Assembly (NCBI RefSeq): GCF_002904165.1
Contig: NZ_CVTD020000026.1
Span: 62,001 to 126,000 of the forward strand
Reading direction: 5' to 3'
DNA length: 64,000 bases
Origin: Herbinix hemicellulosilytica
GTDB taxonomy: Bacteria > Bacillota > Clostridia > Lachnospirales > Lachnospiraceae
Position 1 is the first letter of the stretch. Every line of letters starts with the position of its first letter. The notes under the pieces were generated by a model. The model was not told the origin of the DNA. It was given only the letters and a program-made list of their open reading frames with translations, and did no database searches. Below are positions 1-8,610 of the stretch, one piece after another. The translations under genes were made by a program, and so were the position numbers.

Positions 1-1828
1 TTTTAACTTCAATATACCATGTTAACTCCCTGTATTCTTCCAGGGCTTTATATGAATTTTGTCCTTGATCCCCTGTTTCTTTGGGACCTTTATCCCTTAT
101 ATATGCCTTATTAAGATTAGCACCTCTTTTATATACATTTTTAAACGCAGGCATTAAAGAGTTTTTCGGTGAGTAGAGGGCAAATTCCAGCCCGCATGTT
201 TTGAAACAGTCGGATATCATATCAGCCTTATAATATTCCGCAATACCAAGGCTTCGAATCTGCTCACGAAATACATCGTATAAGTTTTCTATATCCCGCT
301 TAATAAACTCTGCCGCTACAGAATAATCAATTTTGTTCTGACCGCTATTTTTATCATCTAATTCTTTAAGTAATTCCAGTAAAGAACTCTCCTTAAAATG
401 GAATGTTCTATTACGCAGATAAGAAACACTTTCAATTGCATTTTTAACCAGTACAATTAAATTCTCTATATCATCATCCGGTCTATCTTTCTTGTCCTTA
501 ACATATACCGGATAGAAAAAGGCCAGCTTCTCTTTAAAATGGTCCTGCATCCTGCTGCAAGTTCTAAGTTTATTAAAATAATTACTTTCTATTGCTTCCT
601 TAGCTTTTTTCGTTGTAATATCATCAAATTTTACTGTGTTGCTATCATCAATGAAAAAGCTGGTAAGTCTGTTAATTCCCCAGGATAAGGAAGTCATTAC
701 GGATTTTTTAAATGCTTCCTCCACCTGGATATACGACAGGCCATAGGAGTTAAGAAAATCCTCCTGCCAAGTATCATTGTAATAAAAGTAATACAGTAAT
801 TTACCCTGCTGTATAAGTCCTGCAACAAGCTGATTTATTATTGAACGGTTAACTTCTTTTTTTACAACTTTATATGAGCAGTAATTTTTATATTTATCTA
901 CCAGGCTCTTATCTTTGCTTTTGTTGGAATGCTTTGATTTGACAGGAAAATACTTCTTAAAATATTGCTCCACTTCTTTAAGAAAAAGTAAAAACTCCTC
1001 TTTATCCGGATTATATTTTGCACTGCCGCCATTATCAAGCCCGGCAGCCGGCCGGTCTCCGGAAACAAACCTATTATAATTAGTCCTTAAATTCTTGTGG
1101 TACTCTCTTAGCTCTTCGGAAACAGCCCTGGAAATTGACCGGGCTTTTTTATCTGTTTTGTCTAATCTATTAGTTATATTGGCTTTCAATTTATCGTAAT
1201 CATATATTTCCCAATACTTTTCAAGCATTTTTTCATTGAATGTTTTATTAGGCACATCAATCAGCTTAAACAACCATTTCATTTTTTTGGTCGAAGGAAC
1301 AAGTTTACTTCCTTCAAGAGAGAACGGAATACGGTTATTTTTTATCGACTTTAAAAGCTGCTCCTTTCTGTTTACAATATCTTTTTGTATCATTTCTTTT
1401 ATTTTCTTAAGTTCAGGAAGTACCTCTTCTTCCGGTATACCGGCTTGTATCTTACGTATCAAATTTTCCAGTGTATCATTAGAATCGGGCGCTTTTAGGT
1501 TTCTGCCAAACCCTGTCAGGTTTTTGTTTATTAATATATCTAAATTATCAGGATCGCTATCAACATCAATAGGCTCACATACTATTTTATCGTTACTGCC
1601 AACCAATCCTTTTACAAACATATAAAATGGGTTTTTATCGTCTTCTCCGTTTTTTAAAATGCGGCCACGCCAGGAACGTTCAAAGTCCATGCTCTCTATA
1701 ACTTTATCTGTGCAATCATTATCCTCCGAATCATAATAAAGCAAACCTTGGGACATATCCCTGTAAAACGCAGCAGTTATTTTTTGATCTACACTATTCC
1801 CACTAATTCTTCTGCGGGTTAGCTTCAT
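1..1828 (-). CDS. cas13a: Cas13a (C2c2), type VI-A CRISPR RNA-guided RNase, N-terminal part
   Basis: The frame is open from an ATG at 1828 to the left edge: 609 codons of a protein that in this family is about 1,150-1,300 residues, so the second half lies outside. Residues 472-477 read R-N-R-T-F-H, the RxxxxH signature of the HEPN1 RNase site (codons at 415-398). The stretch before it is a lysine-rich, mainly helical lobe, as expected for the crRNA-binding NTD/Helical-1 part. Family knowledge: Cas13a processes its own crRNA and, once bound to target RNA, cleaves RNA non-specifically using HEPN1 plus HEPN2; HEPN2 is not visible here. The sequence agrees with my memory of the Herbinix hemicellulosilytica Cas13a. 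GGGGGT lies 9 bases before the ATG. No cas1/cas2 or repeat array is on the visible side, so any array must lie to the left or elsewhere. Confidence 0.93.
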
Positions 1829-1854
1829 AATAATTACCCCCAAATTTATATGTA

Positions 1855-1909
1855 AATTTAACCCACTGTCTATTAATGTCAAAATATCATACAAATTTGT
1901 AAAAGTCAA
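1855..1909 (-). promoter_or_regulatory. candidate promoters for cas13a, with a palindrome
   Basis: Two overlapping leftward promoters can be drawn. One is TTGACT (1909-1904), 17 bases, TATTTT (1886-1881). The other is TTGACA (1882-1877), 16 bases, TAAATT (1860-1855). The spacer of the first holds the perfect 10-bp palindrome ACAAATTTGT (1891-1900), a possible operator. Both -10 boxes are weak, so which is used is inference. Confidence 0.4.
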
Positions 1910-1956
1910 TGTTTCAGCCAGATATTGGAGGTAATACTTAACTTATGCTTTCTTAG

Positions 1957-1987
1957 CAAAAAGGTAGCCGAAATTAATCAGCTACCT
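1957..1987 (-). terminator. Rho-independent terminator upstream of cas13a
   Basis: On the minus strand GGTAGC, a 12-base loop and GCTACC are followed by a run of five T. It closes transcription arriving from the M23 peptidase gene, so cas13a needs its own promoter. Confidence 0.7.
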
Positions 1988-2013
1988 CAATTATCTATCA
2001 TATTTGAAAATTA

Positions 2014-2148
2014 TCAGTATGCCCTCAGGTTTTCACCCTTTAATCCTATATATGCGTCCAGACCGATTTCAGATACTACATAATAGTATGAATTATTTAA
2101 AACAATTTTAACACGGGACTTGTAACATTTTAAAAAACGATAATCTGC
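2014..2148 (-). pseudogene. possible C-terminal remnant of an unidentified gene
   Basis: A 44-codon stretch, open between an upstream TAA and a TGA, reads like the tail of a real protein (its end is SEIGLDAYIGLKGENLRAY) but has no start codon or ribosome site. It lies between the M23 gene and the terminator. I do not recognise the family. It could be the decayed end of a gene or a chance open stretch. Confidence 0.3.
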
Positions 2149-2197
2149 TTATTCTTTATGCGTAAAACGTTATCTTCCTATTCTTTATTTATATTGC

Positions 2198-3058
2198 TTA
2201 CCGCCAACCCTCTGTGTATAAATTTATCATTGCCAATATCTGTATTGTGGGGTAATTTTCGTTTATCAAAATTAATATAGTTTTGTGCCGCCTCTTTATG
2301 AATGTCTGTAAAATGTATAGGTAATCCCATCGAATAAAAAAGCTTTTTCTGTCCTGTATTTGAAAATGAAGATGCGGTTCTGACGAATTGCCCGAATTAC
2401 CGCATTTTGCTATCACTTCACCCCGCCTGACATATTGGCCTTTTTGTACCTGTATACTGCGGGGCAAAAGATGTGCCAGGCAACTGTATTCATTTTCCGC
2501 ATGTTTTATTATTATATAATTGCCCCGTATATCGGTTATAGCCCGATCCATAAACCCATAATTAAATATTTTACTGTCCTTGTGGTTAACTTTTAAATCG
2601 ACTACGATACCGTCCGCAGGCGCAAGCACATCTTTTCCGTAACAATAATAATTTTCCGGTCTTTTTCTGTCTCCGGCCGCGCTGTTGCCATCCTTATCCA
2701 AAATTAGAAAGTCGTAAGCATATCTTTGAGATTGGGTATTCCACGAGTGAGAACCGTCTTTATATACACCGCCGTTGATAACTGTCCATTTTTCTTTAAA
2801 CGGCAAAGAATATAAAACTTTAGGATTATAACTATGTATATCCGGTAATTTAAATTTATACCTAATATATATAATCGGAATTGCTGTAACCTGTTTTATG
2901 GATTGAACAAGCACCGGTAATGTCAATATTATTTCCAATATGCCAAACAGCCAAAAAAGAGCAAAACATTTCCAAATCATATTGTCTGAAAACAATGCCG
3001 GAATTCCCAGCAATCCTATATATTTCAATATCCCAATGACCAAAATTACTCTGCTCAT
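2198..3058 (-). CDS. M23 family metallopeptidase (LytM-like), membrane-anchored
   Basis: 286 residues. Two hydrophobic segments (about residues 3-24 and 30-52) anchor the protein. The C-terminal half is a peptidase M23/LytM fold: a His and Asp in the SHSW...YAYDF stretch, then AHLLP, then the HLHF motif, which together supply the usual zinc ligands and catalytic His. The family cuts peptide cross-links in peptidoglycan, or serves as an assembly factor when degenerate. GAGGAG lies 8 bases before the ATG. It is monocistronic, with its own promoter and a downstream terminator. Its place next to cas13a looks incidental: nothing links M23 peptidases to type VI systems. Confidence 0.85.
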   Translation of the reverse strand: MSRVILVIGILKYIGLLGIPALFSDNMIWKCFALFWLFGILEIILTLPVLVQSIKQVTAIPIIYIRYKFKLPDIHSYNPKVLYSLPFKEKWTVINGGVYKDGSHSWNTQSQRYAYDFLILDKDGNSAAGDRKRPENYYCYGKDVLAPADGIVVDLKVNHKDSKIFNYGFMDRAITDIRGNYIIIKHAENEYSCLAHLLPRSIQVQKGQYVRRGEVIAKCGNSGNSSEPHLHFQIQDRKSFFIRWDYLYILQTFIKRRHKTILILINENYPTIQILAMINLYTEGWR

Positions 3059-3102
3059 TTTTCAGCTCCTCTTATTTATTCTTATATATCTTCTTTAAGC
3101 TT

Positions 3103-3131
3103 AATATATTTGATTAAATAGCAAATGTCAA
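3103..3131 (-). promoter_or_regulatory. sigma-A type promoter of the M23 gene
   Basis: Minus strand TTGACA (3131-3126), 17-base spacer, TATATT (3108-3103), about 45 bases before the ATG. The rest of the 3059-3419 gap holds only this and the GH3 terminator. Confidence 0.65.
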
Positions 3132-3338
3132 TTTATTACAGCAATTAATTATACGATCCTATTTTTCCTAAATGTTTTTAACAGAATAACTACTTACCAA
3201 TGATACTCAAATCATTACGGATTAAAAATATATATGAGAAACAGTACGAAAGCTTTTCTGATATACGGTCAACGTATTGGTAAATTATGAACCTATGTAT
3301 GCATATTATAATGAATGTTATTTTACCTTATATTATAA

Positions 3339-3374
3339 AAAAAGACCTTCAGAATAATTTCTGAAAGCCCTTTA
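3339..3374 (-). terminator. terminator of the GH3 gene
   Basis: On the minus strand an interrupted stem with the core TTCAGAA/TTCTGAA is followed by seven T. It lies about 50 bases after the GH3 stop codon. Confidence 0.65.
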
Positions 3375-3419
3375 TAAATTTATATATCAAAAAATGCACA
3401 ATATAAACATTACTATTTC

Positions 3420-5267
3420 TCAATACTCTAACCCATACCCAATATCAAACAGCAATTCCGGATTTTCTTTTCCGATATCTTCAACACTCTTATAATAAGG
3501 CATGGGAAGTTTTCCGGTAAATGGAGCCACACCGGACAGGACGGATGCTATACCGTCTCCTTCGGTTCCCGGAAGATAACACATAACTACAGCATCCCAA
3601 TCGTCTATATAATCTGTTATTAGTACGTTTCTTCCGGCAATAATCAAGGTAATTACAGGCTTATTAAGGCTTTTTGCCAGTTCTATTGCTGCCGCATTGT
3701 CAGGATGAGCTTTATCCCCGACTATAGAAAGATCTGCCGTATCTCCCGTATATTCTGCATAAGGCACTTCACCGATTGCCAGTATTACCAAGTCGGCTTC
3801 ATTTGCTCTTTCTTCATCGGTTATGATTTCAAAACCAAATTTGCTGCCATACTCAAGTAAACCTTCCAAAATAGTTGTTCCTTCCGTTGCCTTATACATT
3901 CCTCTGTCCATGCTGCCCTGCCAGGTTTGCATCCATCCGCCGCACTGCATACCAAGGTCATTGGCGGCAGGACCGGTAACAAATATTTTCTGACCCTTCT
4001 TTAAAGGAAGCATATTGCCGTCGTTTTTAAGCAGGACCAAAGACTTTTCTACCAATTGCTTGGCAAGTTTACGATACTTTTCACTACCCAAATTTTCAAC
4101 TTCACGGCCTACAATTTCCATATAAGGGTCATCAAATAAGCCTATTTCCTGCTTTACAGTCAGAATCCTTCTTACCGCATCGTTAATTCTATCTTCAGAT
4201 ACTTTTCCTGTTTTTGCCGCATCAAGCAGGGCATCATAAGCCTTTTTATAGCTAACTGCTTCCATGAACATATCTATTCCGGCATTAACCGCTTTTACTA
4301 TATTTTCTTCGTAAGTTTGGCCGCTTAGAGTGGATACTGCCTCGTAGTCGGATATAATAAAACCTTTAAAGCCCAGTTCATTCTTAAGGACATCGGTAAG
4401 AAGGTATTTGTTCTCATGCATCTTAACTCCGTTCCAGGAACTGTAGGAAGCCATAATTATCTTGACCCCGCTGTCTATCAGTTCCTTATAAGGAAGGAGA
4501 TGAATCTCTCTTAGTTCTTCTTCGGAGATTATAGCATCTCCTCTGTCTATTAGAAAATCTCCTTCTCCGGTTCCAAATTTGACCCCACCGTCAGCCACAT
4601 AATGTTTTGCCGTAGGTGCAATTCCATGATCCATCTGCCCTTTTATATAAGCCTTAGCCAGTTTAGCAACTATGGCAGGATCACTGGAATAACATTCATA
4701 AGTTCTGCCCCATCTGGGATCGGTATTTACGGCAACGCAAGGCGAGAAATTCCACTGTACCCTTATCAGCTTCATTTCTTCGGCAACCGCAGCCCCCATT
4801 TCATATACCAATTCGGGATCATTGGCTGCACCTATACCGATATTGTGGGGAAATACAACGGCATTTTTGACAAGGGCAAGGCCGTGTACCGCATCCACCC
4901 CGTAAATTATAGGAATCCCTTTATCGGTCATTAAAGCTGCACTCTGATAATTTTCAATCATCTCCTGCCAGTCTTCTATGGTATTGTTTTTAGGGTAAGA
5001 GCCGCCGCCACTTAATACGGAACCAAGCATCAGGTTTCTTATGTCGCCTGTCGAAACCATATCCCTGGCCCCCTGTATCATCTGGCCTATCTTTTCTTCC
5101 ATCGTCATCGAGACGATCAGTTCATCAATAGATGTTTCTTTTGACACTTTAGGTGGCGGGTTTAAATCCTTTTCGTCGGAAGGAGACGTCTTTTTAAGTT
5201 TTCCTGAACATCCACCAAGTACCAGTACTAATACCAGCAGTAAAGCTAAATACTTATAACCTCTCAT
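3420..5267 (-). CDS. secreted lipoprotein beta-glucosidase, glycoside hydrolase family 3
   Basis: 615 residues. A hydrophobic signal ends in the lipobox LGGC with Cys20, so the mature protein should be lipid-anchored on the outer face of the membrane. Residues about 55-380 are the GH3 TIM-barrel: IYGVDAVHG at 121-129, Lys221-His222 in the substrate site, and the nucleophile Asp307 in FIISDYEA. The C-terminal part is the second GH3 alpha/beta sandwich. Family members remove terminal beta-linked glucose or xylose from oligosaccharides, which fits a plant-biomass degrader. Exact substrate specificity cannot be read from the sequence. GAGGT precedes the ATG. It stands alone, with no transporter or other glycosidase beside it. 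Confidence 0.9.
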   Translation of the reverse strand: MRGYKYLALLLVLVLVLGGCSGKLKKTSPSDEKDLNPPPKVSKETSIDELIVSMTMEEKIGQMIQGARDMVSTGDIRNLMLGSVLSGGGSYPKNNTIEDWQEMIENYQSAALMTDKGIPIIYGVDAVHGLALVKNAVVFPHNIGIGAANDPELVYEMGAAVAEEMKLIRVQWNFSPCVAVNTDPRWGRTYECYSSDPAIVAKLAKAYIKGQMDHGIAPTAKHYVADGGVKFGTGEGDFLIDRGDAIISEEELREIHLLPYKELIDSGVKIIMASYSSWNGVKMHENKYLLTDVLKNELGFKGFIISDYEAVSTLSGQTYEENIVKAVNAGIDMFMEAVSYKKAYDALLDAAKTGKVSEDRINDAVRRILTVKQEIGLFDDPYMEIVGREVENLGSEKYRKLAKQLVEKSLVLLKNDGNMLPLKKGQKIFVTGPAANDLGMQCGGWMQTWQGSMDRGMYKATEGTTILEGLLEYGSKFGFEIITDEERANEADLVILAIGEVPYAEYTGDTADLSIVGDKAHPDNAAAIELAKSLNKPVITLIIAGRNVLITDYIDDWDAVVMCYLPGTEGDGIASVLSGVAPFTGKLPMPYYKSVEDIGKENPELLFDIGYGLEY

Positions 5268-5313
5268 AATTATTTTTACCTCTCTTAATTATACGTCGTA
5301 TTGTTATATACGA

Positions 5314-5442
5314 TTAATTTTCAATACTGTTCAATAACTGATTTACTTTCTCCTTATACTCCTGATTGTGCTCAATCCACATCATTACATGTTCACTGTC
5401 TTCAACCGTCCATATCTGCTTATTGTTGCCTTTGATGATTAA
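5314..5442 (-). pseudogene. C-terminal remnant of an alpha/beta hydrolase
   Basis: A 42-codon stretch bounded by stops has no start. It reads IWTVEDSEHVMMWIEHNQEY and then a helical tail. The pattern (a beta strand, an acidic turn, the His in SEH, then a charged helix) is that of the last segment of alpha/beta hydrolases, where this His completes the catalytic triad. The rest of the gene is absent, so this is a decayed end. The remainder of the 5268-5675 gap is AT-rich and shows nothing else. Confidence 0.5.
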
Positions 5443-5675
5443 TTACTAATTTTCTTTTCAAAAAATCAACTCCTCATTGCCATTTTATCCCTTAATTAAC
5501 TGTATTAATTATATAGTTATTTATATAAAAAGAAAATAGTATGCCAGGTTAATTTTAAAATTTACTACATAAAACAAAACAGTATCTTTCCCTATAATTA
5601 AGTGCCCCGCTTTTTAAAAATGTGATAAAATATATCAAAACCTACATTTAAAACTTTTACGGAAAGGCTATAACT

Positions 5676-6368
5676 ATGAAACTAAATTACAACATAAGAT
5701 ACGGAACCTTTATCGGCAGGCCAAACAGGTTTATTGCCCACATAGACATAGACGGGCAACAGGTAATAAGCCATGTCCCCAATACGGGAAGGCTGAAAGA
5801 AATATTAATACCCGGTGCACCGGTTATAGTATCCTATCATCCCGAAGAAAGCAGAAAAACTAAATATGAACTTAGGATGGTAAAAAAGAAAGATTCTTGG
5901 GTATCAATTGATTCTCAGCTTCCAAATGCCCTGGCTTATGAGGCTGTTGCAAAGGGGCTTATTAAAGAACTTAGCGGATTTAATCATATAAAAAAAGAAG
6001 TAACCTACCAAAACAGCCGTTTTGACCTTCAATTATCAGATGATAACGGTCAAATCTGTTTTGTTGAAGTTAAAGGAGTAACTTTAGAAAAAGACGGCTG
6101 GTCATATTTCCCCGATGCTCCTACCGAGAGAGGAAGAAAACATATAGATGAGCTTATCCATGCAGCCGGGTGCGGCTATAAAGTAGCCCTTTTGTTTGTA
6201 ATCCAGTTTGAACAGGCAGCAGGCTTTTCACCAAACCATGTAACCGATCCTGCTTTTGCAAACAAAGTAAAAGAAGCCAAAAATGCCGGAGTAGAAATAC
6301 TGGCATACCGATGCACAGTAAAGCCTGATGAAGTAAGTATTACGAAAAAAATTCCGGTTATATTGTAA
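5676..6368 (+). CDS. sfsA: DNA/RNA nuclease SfsA
   Basis: 230 residues, the usual SfsA length. The N-terminal part carries the nucleic-acid-binding half (F-I-x-R-P-N-R-F, then VPNTGRL). The C-terminal half has the nuclease-like core FDLQ...CFVEVKGVTLE...FPDAPTERGRKH, with the Asp, Glu and Lys pattern of the PD-(D/E)XK fold. The family was named for sugar fermentation stimulation in E. coli and later described as a nuclease; its physiological role in Clostridia is unclear. GGAAAGG precedes the ATG. The downstream glycerate kinase follows after 79 bases on the same strand and may be co-transcribed. Confidence 0.93.
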   Translation: MKLNYNIRYGTFIGRPNRFIAHIDIDGQQVISHVPNTGRLKEILIPGAPVIVSYHPEESRKTKYELRMVKKKDSWVSIDSQLPNALAYEAVAKGLIKELSGFNHIKKEVTYQNSRFDLQLSDDNGQICFVEVKGVTLEKDGWSYFPDAPTERGRKHIDELIHAAGCGYKVALLFVIQFEQAAGFSPNHVTDPAFANKVKEAKNAGVEILAYRCTVKPDEVSITKKIPVIL

Positions 6369-6447
6369 CATACAAGGTTTGATATTTTATCCATCTTAAC
6401 AAATTTATAAAATATGTTAGGATAAAAATAAAAAGGGGAAATAGGAT

Positions 6448-7587
6448 TTGAAAGTAGTAGTTGCAATAGATTCGCTGAAAGGGAGCCTTTCTTCTATAGA
6501 GGCCGGCATGGCAATTAAAGAAGGTATCTTAAAGGCTTGTGAAGCAGAAGTTATAGTAAAACCCCTGGCAGACGGCGGGGAGGGAACGGTTGATGCTCTG
6601 CTTTTCGGAATGGGAGGGGCAAAAATACAAACAGAAGTTACAGGCCCGCTGGGAGAAAAAATCACCGCTTCTTACGGTATTTTGGATGATAAAAAGACCG
6701 CCGTCATTGAAATAGCCGAGGCAGCAGGCATAAAGTTGGTTCCAAAGTCCAGGCTTAATCCTTTATATACAACCACTTACGGTGTAGGTGAAATGATTAA
6801 GGATGCCATCTTACGGGGCTGCCGTAATTTTATTGTCGGTATCGGAGGAAGCGCAACCAATGACGGCGGTATCGGTATGTTAACCGCTTTGGGAATTGAA
6901 TTTTTTGATGCAAAAGGAAATGCAGTAAAACCCATAGGAAATGATTTAATAAAAATAACAGATTTAAGTACAAAAAACGCTTTAAAAGAGCTTTCGGAAT
7001 GCTCCTTCAGGATTGCCTGTGACGTTAATAATCCTCTCTACGGGCCGATAGGAGCCGCATACGTCTTTGGACCTCAAAAAGGTGCCACACCCGAAACAGT
7101 AGAAATACTTGATAAAGGTTTAAGAAATTATTCCGATGCGGTAAAAAAGGCTACGGGCAAAGATACCGCAAATTATCCGGGTACGGGAGCCGCAGGAGGC
7201 CTAGGTTATGCGTTCTTAACTTTCCTTAATGCCCGGCTGGAATCCGGCATTAATATTATTCTTGACGAAATTAAGCTTGAAGAAGATATAAAGGATGCCG
7301 ATTTTGTAATTACCGGTGAAGGCAAACTGGACTTTCAGACCGCTATGGGTAAAGCCCCCATTGGGGTAGCCAGGCTGGCTAAAAAATACGGCAAAAAGGT
7401 AATTGCTTTCGGCGGAGGCGTAGCAAAAGACGCTTATAAATGCAACGAAAAAGGCATAGACGCTTTATTTTCCATACTTCAGCTTCCCATAACATTGGAA
7501 GAAGCCATGGAAGAAAAAACCGCAAGATATAACTTGTTTGCATCAGCTTATCAGGTATTCAGGCTCATCCGTGCGCTTATTAGTTAA
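6448..7587 (+). CDS. garK: glycerate 2-kinase (GarK/GlxK family)
   Basis: 379 residues, full length for the family. The start is TTG at 6448, because AAAAGGGGA precedes it and the protein then begins KVVVAIDSLKGS, as in homologues. Motifs: PLADGGEGT near residue 40, GIGGSATNDGGIGML near 130, GAAGGLGYAF near 247, and the C-terminal ITGEGKLD. It phosphorylates D-glycerate to 2- (or 3-) phosphoglycerate, feeding glycolysis. No glycerate uptake or glucarate pathway gene adjoins it, so the upstream source of glycerate is not shown here. Confidence 0.92.
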   Translation: MKVVVAIDSLKGSLSSIEAGMAIKEGILKACEAEVIVKPLADGGEGTVDALLFGMGGAKIQTEVTGPLGEKITASYGILDDKKTAVIEIAEAAGIKLVPKSRLNPLYTTTYGVGEMIKDAILRGCRNFIVGIGGSATNDGGIGMLTALGIEFFDAKGNAVKPIGNDLIKITDLSTKNALKELSECSFRIACDVNNPLYGPIGAAYVFGPQKGATPETVEILDKGLRNYSDAVKKATGKDTANYPGTGAAGGLGYAFLTFLNARLESGINIILDEIKLEEDIKDADFVITGEGKLDFQTAMGKAPIGVARLAKKYGKKVIAFGGGVAKDAYKCNEKGIDALFSILQLPITLEEAMEEKTARYNLFASAYQVFRLIRALIS

Positions 7588-7641
7588 AGTAAATAAAATA
7601 CACTAATCCATTGCTTCTTTAATAAACCCAATTTTTTATGT

Positions 7642-7672
7642 AAGCGTCAGGCGAAAACCGCCTGGCGTTTGC
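7642..7672 (+). terminator. terminator after glycerate kinase
   Basis: AAGCGTCAGGCG, four A, then CGCCTGGCGTTT forms a strong hairpin with a short T run. It lies between convergent genes. Confidence 0.55.
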
Positions 7673-7724
7673 ATAACCATATATGAAAATATTAGTTAGT
7701 ACATTCAGAAGTATTTCATATATA

Positions 7725-8414
7725 TTATTCCAGACACTGAGCCAATCTTTTCTTGTCCAATATCTTAAAACTTCGTCCGTACAAATCAATCAAACCCTCA
7801 TCTTTCATTCTGGACAGTTCCCTGCACATAGACGTACGGGATACATTTAAAAAGTCTGCCAGTTCCGTCCGGTTTAAGGGTATCTGAAAGGTATTGCTAC
7901 CGTATTCCATTGATGTCTTAAGCAAATAACTTGCCAGTTTCTCACGCATTCCTTTTAGGGTTAGAAGTTCCAGCTTCCAGTTTAGTGTTACGTTCTTTTC
8001 CCCCAGAATTACCATCATATTTTGTATCAGGGTAAAATGATAACCGCACGTCTGACCGCAGCTTTTAATAATTCTTTCATAGGGGATAAGAAGAACTTTA
8101 ACCGGTTCCATTGCCTGAACCGTAACCGGAGACATCCTGGATGCCGTACATACAATACCTTCCGCAAACATATCTGACTCTTCCAAAATCGCGATAATGT
8201 GCTTGTTTCCCGCCAGGCTCTCTTTCATAATCTGAGCTCTTCCGGAAAGTATTATTCCGATATGATTAATTACATCCCCCGCAAAAAGAATGTATTCCTC
8301 TTCTTCATAGCTTTTTACCTGCACGCCCAGGCACCCTAAAAGATGCTTATAATTGCTTTCATCTATATTACGAAACAAAACACTTTTTTTAAATATGGGA
8401 AAATACTCTTCCAA
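7725..8414 (-). CDS. Crp/Fnr family regulator, probably controlling hcp (HcpR-like)
   Basis: 229 residues. Residues about 10-130 are the cyclic-nucleotide-binding type sensor domain (VLFRNID..., the FAGDVINHIGIILSGRAQI strand). Residues about 150-225 are the Crp-type winged helix: NRTELADFLNVSRTSMCRELSRM is the helix-turn-helix. It is divergent from hcp with 196 bases between, the usual arrangement of Crp/Fnr regulators answering to nitric oxide or hydroxylamine stress in anaerobes. There is no N-terminal FNR-type four-Cys cluster, so the signal is more likely a haem or small ligand than an Fe-S cluster; that is inference. A palindrome in the shared intergenic region is the likely operator. 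Confidence 0.85.
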   Translation of the reverse strand: MEEYFPIFKKSVLFRNIDESNYKHLLGCLGVQVKSYEEEEYILFAGDVINHIGIILSGRAQIMKESLAGNKHIIAILEESDMFAEGIVCTASRMSPVTVQAMEPVKVLLIPYERIIKSCGQTCGYHFTLIQNMMVILGEKNVTLNWKLELLTLKGMREKLASYLLKTSMEYGSNTFQIPLNRTELADFLNVSRTSMCRELSRMKDEGLIDLYGRSFKILDKKRLAQCLE

Positions 8415-8500
8415 GACTACTCCTCCTTAATGATATATCCAATTATATATTTGATATCTCCCATAAGTAGGTAACCAAAAAATCTTTTTCTTTGCAAAAA

Positions 8501-8542
8501 TGTTGCCGCGGCTACACTTTCTTTCTCATGATTGTATTATAC
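8501..8542 (+). promoter_or_regulatory. hcp promoter with palindromic operator
   Basis: TGTTGCCGCGGCTACA (8501-8516) is an inverted repeat with one mismatched pair. TATTAT/TATACT at 8535-8542 is the -10, and no good -35 is seen. The palindrome is centred about 38-41 bases before the expected start of transcription, the class II activator position for Crp/Fnr proteins. Confidence 0.5.
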
Positions 8543-8610
8543 TCACCGTAGATTGAAGATGTCAACCAAAACATTTAAATACAAAATAAGAGTCAATAAG
8601 GAGAGGAATT

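Noticed and set aside
1236-1625. 129-codon plus-strand frame antisense to cas13a
   Set aside because: It has no ribosome site, and the minus-strand reading is a clear Cas13a.
1829-2197. CRISPR array or leader beside cas13a
   Set aside because: I compared the stretch with itself and found no regularly spaced repeats; it holds promoters, a terminator and a coding remnant only.
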